In this document: positions 1 to 7,127 of the stretch, in pieces
How positions within the stretch are numbered: the stretch's first letter is position 1
How the letters are laid out: the number at the start of each line of letters is the position of its first letter
Assembly (NCBI GenBank): GCA_902492235.1
Contig: CABUKS010000007.1
Span: 1 to 64,000 of the forward strand
DNA: 64,000 nucleotides
Origin: an uncultured Collinsella sp.
GTDB lineage: Bacteria > Actinomycetota > Coriobacteriia > Coriobacteriales > Coriobacteriaceae
Direction of reading: 5' to 3'
Position numbers and translations under genes: made by a program
Notes under the pieces: generated by a model
Databases searched by the model: none
What the model was told of the DNA's origin: nothing
Seen by the model: only the letters and a program-made list of their open reading frames with translations

Positions 1-10
1 CGACACGCAT

Positions 11-49
11 AAAAAGCCTCCCATTTCTCGTGTCCAAGAAATGGGAGGC
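11..49 (-). terminator. Intrinsic terminator of the Rrf2 gene
   Basis: A perfect 13-bp stem (16-28 with 37-49) closes an 8-nt loop. On the minus strand it is followed by five T (complement of A 11-15). It lies 90 bp past the stop of the minus-strand Rrf2 gene. Confidence 0.85.
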
Positions 50-138
50 AGTTCAAAATGGGCGGCCTTCTTATTTGCCAAGTCTCAAAGGACGAGAGGA
101 TCTACCATTTCTACCCCGTCCCCAAATGCAGGTGTGGG

Positions 139-567
139 TTAGATGACGTAGTCGTAGCCATGGTTGGGAGCGACTAGTTGATCGAGCGTCACACCGTCGA
201 GGTAGTCGTTGATGAGCTTGTCCAGGTTCTTCCACACGTCGAGCGTGGGACACTCATCAGATCGCGAGCAGCCCTTGCAGTCGCCATCCAGGCAGGCGAC
301 CGGCGCCAGACTGCCCTCGGTCAGGCGCAAGATCTCGCCCACCGTGTATTGCTCGGGCGGGCGCGTGAGCACATAGCCGCCGCCCTTGCCGCGCATGCCC
401 GAGAGCATGTTGGCGCGCACGAGCGTAGCCAAAATGTTCTCGAGATATTTCTCGGAAATCCCCTGTCGCGCCGCGATCTCTTTGAGCGGGATGCGACCGG
501 CTGCCTGGTGCTCGGCCAGATCGACCATAACGCGCAGGGCATATCTGCCCTTAGTAGAAACCAACAT
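139..567 (-). CDS. Rrf2 family transcriptional regulator (IscR/CymR-like)
   Basis: The 142-residue product is the normal Rrf2 length. It has an N-terminal winged helix (about 1-70, starting MLVSTKGRYALR, with a KGGGYVL wing) and a cysteine cluster at C92, C97, C100 and C106, close to the three Fe-S ligands of IscR. It may therefore bind a [2Fe-2S] cluster and control Fe-S or cysteine genes. It is divergent from cysK, which fits a CymR/IscR-like role at the shared 568-820 region; that link is inference. The ATG at 567 is the conserved Rrf2 start. Family assignment is firm, regulon is not. Confidence 0.9.
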   Translation of the reverse strand: MLVSTKGRYALRVMVDLAEHQAAGRIPLKEIAARQGISEKYLENILATLVRANMLSGMRGKGGGYVLTRPPEQYTVGEILRLTEGSLAPVACLDGDCKGCSRSDECPTLDVWKNLDKLINDYLDGVTLDQLVAPNHGYDYVI

Positions 568-603
568 GTATAGTGCTGCCTTTCGGTCATTTAGTCCGTA
601 GAA

Positions 604-631
604 ATTCTAGCCGAAATATTGGTTTTGAAAA
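604..631 (-). promoter_or_regulatory. Candidate promoter of the Rrf2 gene
   Basis: Minus strand: TTTTCA (complement of 626-631), 16-bp spacer, TAGAAT (complement of 604-609). It is the best sigma70-type match upstream of the Rrf2 start. No mapped start site. Confidence 0.4.
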
Positions 632-715
632 TACCCGTTCCGGCCAAGATGGTTAATCGACTCGTAATAATCTTCTATTTCCTATTGCGTTACTAGGCTT
701 TACTGTCTACTATGC

Positions 716-745
716 TTGCCAACAGCAAAACGAACAACCTATAAG
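716..745 (+). promoter_or_regulatory. Candidate promoter of cysK
   Basis: TTGCCA (716-721), 18-bp spacer, TATAAG (740-745). This gives a leader of about 70 nt before the cysK ATG. The divergent Rrf2 product is an obvious candidate regulator of this region. Confidence 0.5.
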
Positions 746-820
746 GTTTGTGGGTTTCGCTGCTACACACACCGTAAAACCACACGGCATCCAGTCATTT
801 GAACACTTTGGAGGTTCACC

Positions 821-1759
821 ATGAGCAATGTTTATACGTCCATCGATCAGCTTATCGGCCACACCCCGCTTCTGGAGCTCACTCACTTTGAGGCCGATGA
901 GGACCTCAAGGCCCGCGTGCTCGTCAAGCTGGAATACTTCAACCCCGCCGGGTCCGTCAAAGACCGCGTCGCCAAGAACATGATCGACGAGGCCGAGAAG
1001 GCCGGCAAGCTCGTGCGCGGCGGCGACTACACCATCATCGAGCCCACGAGCGGCAATACCGGCGTCGGCATCGCCTCGGTGGCGGCGGCTCGCGGCTACA
1101 AGGTGATCATCACCATGCCCGAGACTATGTCCGTCGAGCGCCGCAAACTTATGCAGGCATACGGCGCACAGCTCGTGCTCACCGACGGCTCCAAGGGCAT
1201 GAAGGGCGCCATCGCCAAGGCCGAGGAGCTGCAGAAGGAGACACCCAACAGCATTATCGCCGGTCAGTTTGTAAACCCCGCCAACCCTGCCATCCACAAG
1301 GCCACGACCGGCCCCGAGATCTGGGATGACACCGACGGCAAGGTCGACATCTTCGTCGCCGGCGTCGGCACCGGCGGCACCGTGACCGGCGTGGGCGAGT
1401 TCCTCAAGGAGCAGAACCCCGAGATTCAGATCGTCGCCGTCGAGCCCGCTACCTCCCCGGTGCTCTCTAAGGGCCAGGCCGGCCCGCACAAGATCCAGGG
1501 TATCGGTGCCGGCTTTGTGCCCGACGTCCTCGACACCAAGGTCTATGACGAGATCATCCCCGTCGAGAACGACGACGCCTTTGCGACCGGCCGCGCCGTG
1601 GGCCACAAGGAGGGCGTGCTCGTGGGCATTTCGTCCGGCGCCGCCGTGTGGGCCGCGCTGCAGCTGGCCAAGCGCCCCGAGAACGAGGGCAAGACCATCG
1701 TGGCCCTGCTCGCCGATACCGGTGAGCGCTACCTGTCCACGGCGCTCTTCCAGGACTAG
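821..1759 (+). CDS. cysK: Cysteine synthase A (O-acetylserine sulfhydrylase)
   Basis: A PLP enzyme that makes L-cysteine and acetate from O-acetyl-L-serine and sulfide in the cytoplasm. The 312-residue length is typical. The motif NPAGSVKDR carries the PLP lysine (K47), TSGNTG (76-81) is the substrate/phosphate loop, and GTGGTVTG is present in the second half. The start is set by GGAGG seven bases before ATG 821. It is monocistronic and divergent from an Rrf2 regulator. CysK is better supported than cystathionine beta-synthase-like paralogues because there is no C-terminal CBS domain. Confidence 0.96.
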   Translation: MSNVYTSIDQLIGHTPLLELTHFEADEDLKARVLVKLEYFNPAGSVKDRVAKNMIDEAEKAGKLVRGGDYTIIEPTSGNTGVGIASVAAARGYKVIITMPETMSVERRKLMQAYGAQLVLTDGSKGMKGAIAKAEELQKETPNSIIAGQFVNPANPAIHKATTGPEIWDDTDGKVDIFVAGVGTGGTVTGVGEFLKEQNPEIQIVAVEPATSPVLSKGQAGPHKIQGIGAGFVPDVLDTKVYDEIIPVENDDAFATGRAVGHKEGVLVGISSGAAVWAALQLAKRPENEGKTIVALLADTGERYLSTALFQD

Positions 1760-1834
1760 AGCTTCTCGTTCTTAGAACGAGTCCAAGGCACGCCGGCCTT
1801 CCCTCTCTTCTGGCAGCCTGGGCTCATCCCAACA

Positions 1835-1854
1835 GGGCGTCCCACATGACGCCC
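1835..1854. promoter_or_regulatory. Inverted repeat just upstream of the mnmA -10
   Basis: GGGCGTC (1835-1841) and GACGCCC (1848-1854) form a 7-bp inverted repeat 9 bp upstream of TACAAT (1863-1868). Its position, where a -35 should be, would suit an operator. No regulator can be named. Confidence 0.35.
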
Positions 1855-1862
1855 GAACTTGC

Positions 1863-1911
1863 TACAATGTCTGCGGCGCGGAACCAGCCTCCCGCGCCGC
1901 TTTTCTTTTTT
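1863..1911 (+). promoter_or_regulatory. mnmA -10 box and terminator-like leader hairpin
   Basis: A -10 hexamer TACAAT (1863-1868) would start transcripts at about 1875. The leader then opens almost at once with a perfect 9-bp GC stem (1873-1881 with 1892-1900) followed by TTTTCTTTTTT (1901-1911), a canonical intrinsic terminator shape. It may end any readthrough from cysK or attenuate mnmA. Confidence 0.6.
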
Positions 1912-1940
1912 GGCCACATGCCACCAAGGAGAACCTCCCC

Positions 1941-3041
1941 ATGCACAACAAGCGCGTGCTCGTCGCCATGAGCGGCGGCGTCGATTCCAGCGTGACCGCG
2001 TACCTGCTCAAAAGCCAGGGCTACGAATGCGTCGGCGCCACCATGCGCCTCACCTGTCCCGCACCCGACCCCGCCACGGGCATGAGCAAGGTCGACCGCG
2101 ACATCGCCGACGCAAAGGCCGTCGCCGAGCGCATTGGCATTCCACACCATGTGCTCGACTTGCAGCAGACCTTCGACCGCAATGTTATCGAGCGCTTCGT
2201 GACTGCCTACCAGGAAGGGTTGACGCCCAATCCGTGCATCATCTGCAACCGCCATATTAAGTTTGGCGCGCTGCTCGATGCGGCACTCGATATGGGCTGC
2301 GACTACATCGCCACGGGCCACTATGCCAAAACGAGCCAGGCACCCGACGGCACCTGGCAGCTACATCGCGGCGAAGATCCCAAAAAGGACCAGAGCTACT
2401 TTTTGTATTCGCTCACGCAGGAGCGGCTGTCGCGCACGATCTTTCCGCTGGCCGGGCTGGACAAAGAGCGCGACGTGCGCCGCATTGCCGCCGAACAGGG
2501 CTTTGCCAACGCCAAAAAGGCCGAGAGCGAGGATATCTGCTTTATTCCAGACGGCGACTACGCGGGCTATATCGAGCGCCGCTGCGGACATGCCGCCGAG
2601 CCGGGCGATATTGTATGGCGCGACGGCAGCGTGGTCGGACGCCATAACGGCGCGCTGCGCTATACCATCGGCCAGCGCAAGGGCTTGGGCGTCGCGATGG
2701 CGCATCCCGTGTATGTGACGGGCGTCGACACCGCCAGCAACACCGTACATCTGGGCGAAGCCGAGGACCTGACCGCCGCTGCCCTCACTGCCAATGACTG
2801 GATCTGGAGCGCCCCTGCCGATCGCATGGAGGCAGAGCTCGATGCCGGCGGCATTCGCGTGGGCGCCAAGTACCGCTACCGTCAGAAAGACCAGGCAGCG
2901 ACCCTTACGCGCGGCGAAGACGGGCAAATGCTGCTGACTTTTGACGAGCCGCAGCGAGCCATCGCCCCCGGCCAGGCTGTTGTAGTCTATCGCGGCGACA
3001 TCGTCCTCGGCGGCGGCACGGTGACCGGCGCACTTAAGTAG
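1941..3041 (+). CDS. mnmA: tRNA-specific 2-thiouridylase MnmA
   Basis: Catalyses ATP-dependent 2-thiolation of wobble U34 in tRNAs for Lys, Glu and Gln. The 366 residues match the family. The PP-loop SGGVDS is at 11-16, the nucleophile is in NPCIICN (C102), and the second catalytic cysteine is in SEDICF (C200). AAGGAG precedes ATG 1941. It follows cysK, which is sensible because cysteine is the sulfur source, but a hairpin separates the two. It is followed by a 67-bp palindrome. Confidence 0.97.
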   Translation: MHNKRVLVAMSGGVDSSVTAYLLKSQGYECVGATMRLTCPAPDPATGMSKVDRDIADAKAVAERIGIPHHVLDLQQTFDRNVIERFVTAYQEGLTPNPCIICNRHIKFGALLDAALDMGCDYIATGHYAKTSQAPDGTWQLHRGEDPKKDQSYFLYSLTQERLSRTIFPLAGLDKERDVRRIAAEQGFANAKKAESEDICFIPDGDYAGYIERRCGHAAEPGDIVWRDGSVVGRHNGALRYTIGQRKGLGVAMAHPVYVTGVDTASNTVHLGEAEDLTAAALTANDWIWSAPADRMEAELDAGGIRVGAKYRYRQKDQAATLTRGEDGQMLLTFDEPQRAIAPGQAVVVYRGDIVLGGGTVTGALK

Positions 3042-3057
3042 CCCCATCCCCTTCATA

Positions 3058-3124
3058 AATTGCGGTGAAATAGGGACTGTTTAAGCGTTTAAAACCGCCA
3101 AACAGTCCCTATTTCACCGCAACT
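3058..3124. repeat. 67-bp palindrome, family A copy 1
   Basis: 22-nt arms around a 23-nt centre; arm core TTGCGGTGAAATAGGGACTG. The pairing is the best of the six copies (23 perfect bp from 3060). It lies between the convergent ends of mnmA and the M42 peptidase gene, 17 nt after the mnmA stop, and could act as a bidirectional RNA hairpin. No U-tract. Confidence 0.9.
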
Positions 3125-3177
3125 TAGAGAGGACGGCCTCGGTCGGTACTGCCGTATCAGCCGAGGCCGCTGCATCG

Positions 3178-4221
3178 CTAGCGCTGTACGTAGGCGCGGA
3201 CGAGCTCGAAGGTGTTGCGCACGCCGTCCATGTGGCTACGCTCGTAGTTGTGACTCGCATACACGCCGGGGCCGATCAGACCATGGCGAATGTCGTAGCC
3301 GGCAGAGAGCGTGGCTTCGACGTCCGAACCGTAATGCGGATACACGTCGATAGCGTAATCGAGCTCAAGCTCGCGCGCGATATTGGACAGCGCCGTCACC
3401 AGGTCGTAGTTGTACGGACCACCCGAATCCTTGGCGCAAATCGACACCATGCGCTCGGTGCAGCCCAGGTCGGCGCCCACGCAGCCCATGTCAACGCTAA
3501 TCATCTCGCGCGTGTCGGCCGGCACGAAGGCACCGCCATGGCCGACCTCCTCGTACACAGTAAAGAGCAGCGACACCTTGCGCGAAAGCGACACCTCGCC
3601 GCCAGCAACGGAACGGGCCAGACCCAGCAGAATCGACGCCGACAGCTTGTCATCCAGGAAGCGGCTCTTGATGTAGCCGCTCTCCGTCACCGTGGTACGC
3701 GGATCCATAGCGATGATGTCGCCCGTCTGAATACCCAGCTCAAGCACGTCGTCCTTGCTATCGACGTTCTCGTCGAGCAAGATCTCCATGTTCTTCTCGA
3801 TGGTCTTGACCGGCTCATCGGCCACGTGCGCCGAAGGCTCGGTATTGAGGACCACACCCGTGTAGACATTGCCGTCGCGCGTGTAGACGGTGCAGTTCTC
3901 GCCATCGGCCGTAGACCATTGATGCCCACCGAGCGTCGTGGGGCGCAGGCGGCCATTGTCCTTAATGGAACGCACCATGGCGCCCAGGGTATCGACATGG
4001 CTCGCCAGTACGAGCGGCTCGCCCTCGCCACCAAGCTCAACGAGCACGTTACCCTTATTAGAACGCTCGGGGCCAAAGCCCATATCGCGCAACGTTTCCA
4101 TTAGATAATCAGTCGCCGCACGGGTATAGCCCGTAGGCGAGGCGATAGAAGTCAGCGTCTTAAGCTGTCCCGCGATATAGGAGAGCGTCCCCTCTAGAGA
4201 AGCATCAACATTAGAAGCCAT
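3178..4221 (-). CDS. M42 family metallopeptidase (glutamyl aminopeptidase/FrvX type)
   Basis: A predicted cytoplasmic dinuclear-metal aminopeptidase that trims peptides. Metal-ligand motifs occur in M42 order: HVD (75-77), FLDD (189-191, bridging Asp), the catalytic pair EE (224-225) followed by VGHGG, SVDMG (242-246), and a C-terminal His in the ASHNYERSH segment. The product is 347 residues. I chose ATG 4221 because GGAAGG ends 7 nt upstream, whereas the ATG at 4227 touches the ribosome site. Some M42 members were annotated as cellulases (FrvX/YsdC); the peptidase role is more likely. Confidence 0.88.
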   Translation of the reverse strand: MASNVDASLEGTLSYIAGQLKTLTSIASPTGYTRAATDYLMETLRDMGFGPERSNKGNVLVELGGEGEPLVLASHVDTLGAMVRSIKDNGRLRPTTLGGHQWSTADGENCTVYTRDGNVYTGVVLNTEPSAHVADEPVKTIEKNMEILLDENVDSKDDVLELGIQTGDIIAMDPRTTVTESGYIKSRFLDDKLSASILLGLARSVAGGEVSLSRKVSLLFTVYEEVGHGGAFVPADTREMISVDMGCVGADLGCTERMVSICAKDSGGPYNYDLVTALSNIARELELDYAIDVYPHYGSDVEATLSAGYDIRHGLIGPGVYASHNYERSHMDGVRNTFELVRAYVQR

Positions 4222-4227
4222 ATGCAT

Positions 4228-4738
4228 CCTTCCAAGTAAAACTAAGACCGAGTCCCGATTTTAACCGTTCTGCACGGTCAATGCCCTAGGAGCCGAGCCG
4301 CCTCCCGACGTCCCCGCACCGGTTTTGTGCACGCGCACGGTTTACAACCCGAATCTTGCATAAATCCTATCGGTATCTGCATAAATATGAGACATCTTTT
4401 TGCTTCGTCTCAGGGTACCCCACCTTGGACCGTGCAAAAAACGGAGTATTCAGCACCGTGGGCCCCAACGACCCCATCACAAACGACAAAACGACGCGGT
4501 TACAGCAGTGTTGTAGACCGTCGCAAACCAAAAACGCGGCGACAGCCATCTCCGTCCATCGATAGCCCGCCCACAGGGGCTGTCGATGGGCGCCCGCGGG
4601 CCACTACGGCCCATTCACAACGTTATGCATTTTTCAGAGCTTGCTGAATACTCCCAAAAATGCACGCTGGGAAGTGCACCACCTATCCGCAGCGGGCAGC
4701 ATGCTTTGGTTTTACCCGTCTCAGGACATTGACGCAGC
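4228..4738. other. About 510 bp without a convincing gene; holds an inverted-repeat-bounded element
   Basis: Several short frames exist but none has a good ribosome site or recognisable product. The region carries a long-distance inverted repeat: 13 nt at 4443-4455 recurs inverted at 4642-4654, with related flanks (GTGCAAAAAAC and GTGCATTTTTG on the repeat-oriented strand). TGCATTTTT/AAAAATGCA (from about 4626 to 4663) also pairs locally. It may be the remains of a small non-autonomous element. Confidence 0.45.
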
Positions 4739-4740
4739 AC

Positions 4741-4771
4741 AAAAAGCCCCGCCGTGCGCAGCACGGCGGGG
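4741..4771 (-). terminator. Terminator of the fucO-like gene
   Basis: A perfect 11-bp GC stem (4747-4757 with 4761-4771) with a 3-nt loop, followed on the minus strand by CTTTTT. It lies 55 bp past the dehydrogenase stop. Confidence 0.88.
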
Positions 4772-4825
4772 CCAGCAGCAAGTCAAAAGACCATACGCCT
4801 ACGGGCGAAGGACCACCAAACTGGG

Positions 4826-5992
4826 TTAGGCAGCCGGGCAGATCTTCTTGAAGAGCTCGATGACGTCGTCGAGCGTCGCCTCGCGCGGGTTGCCCGGGAA
4901 GCAGGCGTCAGCCATGGCGTCCTTGGCCAGGATCTCGATCTCGTCAGCCTTCATGGCCTCGCAGACGTGTGGGATGTTCACGTCGGCAGAGAGCTGCTTA
5001 ACGGCGGCGATGGCGGCATCGGCGGCCTCGGCGGTGCTCATGCCCGTGGTGTCAACGCCCATGGCGACGGCAACCTTGGCCAGGCGCTCAGCGCAAACCG
5101 GCTTGTTGAACTCCATGGCGATCGGCAGCAGCATGGCGCAAGCGACGCCGTGCGGGGTGTCGTAGTGAGCGGACAGGGTGTGAGCCATGGCGTGGTCGAT
5201 GCCCAGGCCAACATTGGAGAAGCCCATGCCGGCGACATACTGACCAAGAGCCATGCCCTCACGGCCGGAGCCGGGCTGGCCGGACTTGGCCTCGGCGACG
5301 GAGTCGCGCAGGTTCTCGCTGATCAGCTTAATGGCCTCAAAGTGGAACATGTCGGAAAGCTCCCAGGCACCCTTGGTGGTGTAGCCCTCGATGGCGTGGG
5401 TCAGAGCGTCCATGCCAGTGGAAGCGGTCAGGCCGGCGGGCATGGAGGCCATCATGTCGGGATCGACGACGGCGACCTCGGGGGCGTCGTTGGTGTCGAC
5501 GCACACGAACTTGCGGACCTTCTCGGGGTCGGTGATGACGTAGTTGATGGTCACCTCGGCGGCGGTACCGGCGGTCGTCGGCACAGCGATGGTGAACACG
5601 GCGTGGTTCTTAGTGGGAGCAACGCCCTCGAGGCTGCGGACATCGGCGAACTCGGGGTTGTTGATGATGATGCCGATGGCCTTGGCGGTGTCCATGGAGG
5701 AGCCGCCACCGATGGTCACAATAGCGTCAGCCTCGGCGGCCTTGAAGGCCTCGACGCCGTCCTTGACGTTCTGAATCGTGGGGTTGGGCTTGATCTCGGA
5801 GTAGAGGCTCCAGGCGATGCCGGCGGCGTCGAGCTCGTCGGTCACCTTGGCGGTAACGCCAAACTTGACCAGATCGGGATCGGAGCAGACGAAGATCTTC
5901 TTGTAGCCGCGACGCTGGAGCTCGCCGGGGATCTCCTTGATGGCGCCGGAACCATGATAAGAGATGGTATTGAGAACGAAACGATTAGCCAT
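4826..5992 (-). CDS. fucO: Iron-containing alcohol dehydrogenase, lactaldehyde reductase FucO-like
   Basis: A 388-residue group III NAD(H)/Fe dehydrogenase. The closest remembered relative is FucO (lactaldehyde to 1,2-propanediol): shared stretches are GGGSSMDTAKAIG, NNPEFADVRSLEG, AVPTTAGTAAEVTINYVITD and NPREATL at the end. Iron ligands are visible in DALTHAIEGY, GIDHAMAH and TPHGVA. GGGAGG sits 6 nt before ATG 5992. There is no fucose operon nearby, so it may serve as a general aldehyde or ethanol dehydrogenase in fermentation. Two LacI-type half-palindromic boxes lie upstream. Confidence 0.85.
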   Translation of the reverse strand: MANRFVLNTISYHGSGAIKEIPGELQRRGYKKIFVCSDPDLVKFGVTAKVTDELDAAGIAWSLYSEIKPNPTIQNVKDGVEAFKAAEADAIVTIGGGSSMDTAKAIGIIINNPEFADVRSLEGVAPTKNHAVFTIAVPTTAGTAAEVTINYVITDPEKVRKFVCVDTNDAPEVAVVDPDMMASMPAGLTASTGMDALTHAIEGYTTKGAWELSDMFHFEAIKLISENLRDSVAEAKSGQPGSGREGMALGQYVAGMGFSNVGLGIDHAMAHTLSAHYDTPHGVACAMLLPIAMEFNKPVCAERLAKVAVAMGVDTTGMSTAEAADAAIAAVKQLSADVNIPHVCEAMKADEIEILAKDAMADACFPGNPREATLDDVIELFKKICPAA

Positions 5993-6050
5993 TGATAGCC
6001 TCCCATCGTGTGCGGGGCACCCATTACGCCCCGCGCTATAAGTCCCATCC

Positions 6051-6107
6051 TAACGCTTTTGAAACAAAAAACGCGTGAGAACATCAAAAGTGTTAAAGCG
6101 TTTCAAC
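6051..6107 (-). promoter_or_regulatory. Two AAAGCGTT-type operator candidates upstream of fucO
   Basis: TAACGCTTTTGAAAC (6051-6065) and its inverted relative GTTAAAGCGTTTCAAC (6092-6107) lie 59-115 bp upstream of the dehydrogenase start. They resemble LacI/CcpA-family sites. A paired site 41 bp apart suggests looping or cooperative repression; the regulator is unknown. Confidence 0.45.
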
Positions 6108-6113
6108 AGATGA

Positions 6114-6154
6114 TGAAAAATAATGCGGCAAAGGGACAGCCCCTTTGCCGCATT
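6114..6154 (-). terminator. Terminator of the DUF1275 gene
   Basis: 14-bp perfect arms (6122-6135 and 6141-6154) with a 5-nt loop start 4 nt past the stop. On the minus strand they are followed by ATTTTTC. The hairpin loop carries the GGGACAGCCC motif common in this window. Confidence 0.75.
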
Positions 6155-6157
6155 CGG

Positions 6158-6874
6158 TTACTTTCGGCAGCCCTCTTTCCAAGCCTCGGCCGCAACCTTC
6201 CAGCGTAAGCGCAAGTCGCGCTCGCGGTCGATGAACATGATGGCAAACGCGACAAACAGCAGCAAGCTCGCCACGACGATGGCGTGCAGGCCCATGCGCT
6301 CAATGCACCAGTTGCCCAACACGGCGCCAAACACAAAGGTAAAGATCACGCCGAAATACAGCAGGCCGTTTTCCAAAAAGCCGCGCCTGTGGGTGATGAT
6401 GTAATCGTCCACGTTTTGCAGCGCGTTGCGCAAGTTGCCGATGCACATGGTCGTAGCGATGCCGTGACCGTGAATCTTGCGGAAGCTCTCTACCTGCATA
6501 CCGCAGGCAAACGAGGTGAGGCAGTTGGCGAGCAGGTTGAAATTGCCGCCCGGGATAAAGCTCACGCCCAGCAAGATAACGGCTTCAAAGAACACCGTTA
6601 CCTGGCGCCAGTGAATCACGCTGCCAAACCGCTCGTGCACCAGGTCGGCAAGCATAATGCCCACAGCAAACGACACCACAGGGAAGAAGTAGCGCCCCGC
6701 AAGTGCCCAATTGCCCTCCGAGATGCTCACGCCCACCAGCAAGATGTTGCCCGTCTGCGCGTTGGCGAAAACATGATCGCGCCCAATGTACGAATAGACG
6801 TCCATAAAGCCACCGGCGAGCGCCAAGATGATGCCCAGCTCAATAGACTCTGATATCTGTTTGGCACGCTGCAT
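6158..6874 (-). CDS. YoaK/DUF1275 family membrane protein
   Basis: A 238-residue integral membrane protein of the YoaK family, with about six hydrophobic segments. Early residues include ALAGGFMDVYSYIGR and ANAQTGNILLVG, which are the family hallmark (G-x-D-x-x-S and Q-T-G-N). The central CGMQVESFRK segment and C-terminal RDL-rich tail are also typical. Transport substrate is unknown for the family. ATG 6874 is chosen because AAGGAGG lies 10 nt upstream; longer versions would run into the divergent ygiQ promoter region. Confidence 0.85.
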   Translation of the reverse strand: MQRAKQISESIELGIILALAGGFMDVYSYIGRDHVFANAQTGNILLVGVSISEGNWALAGRYFFPVVSFAVGIMLADLVHERFGSVIHWRQVTVFFEAVILLGVSFIPGGNFNLLANCLTSFACGMQVESFRKIHGHGIATTMCIGNLRNALQNVDDYIITHRRGFLENGLLYFGVIFTFVFGAVLGNWCIERMGLHAIVVASLLLFVAFAIMFIDRERDLRLRWKVAAEAWKEGCRK

Positions 6875-7055
6875 CGTCGTGCATCCTCCTTGTTGACGAC
6901 CCTCTCGTGCGTTGGCGGAAACATAACCGCCGTTCATACTGTAACCCATTGACAACATGGCGTGCGCGCGAGACGGGTTCTCCAACGCGCAGATACACAG
7001 TCTGGAAACAAACGACTGGCTCAGCGACGCTCTCACTCACCAGCTCATGTACTCC

Positions 7056-7096
7056 ACCAGTCTTTTTAGCGCCGTCCCAAAAAGACTGGTTACAAT
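7056..7096 (+). promoter_or_regulatory. 12-bp inverted repeat abutting a -10 box before ygiQ
   Basis: Arms 7056-7067 and 7079-7090 are perfect and are followed at once by TACAAT (7091-7096), a -10 candidate for the gene starting at 7128. The repeat covers the -35 position, so it is a good operator candidate. Confidence 0.45.
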
Positions 7097-7127
7097 TACG
7101 TGCAGCATACAGACACCGGGAGGGATC

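Noticed and set aside
1765..1781. Terminator after cysK
   Set aside because: The 7-bp stem CTCGTTC/GAACGAG has no T-tract; the hairpin at 1873-1911 is the better stop.
4327..4647. 106-codon frame in the 4.2-4.7 kb gap
   Set aside because: No ribosome site and no recognisable product; it crosses the inverted-repeat element.
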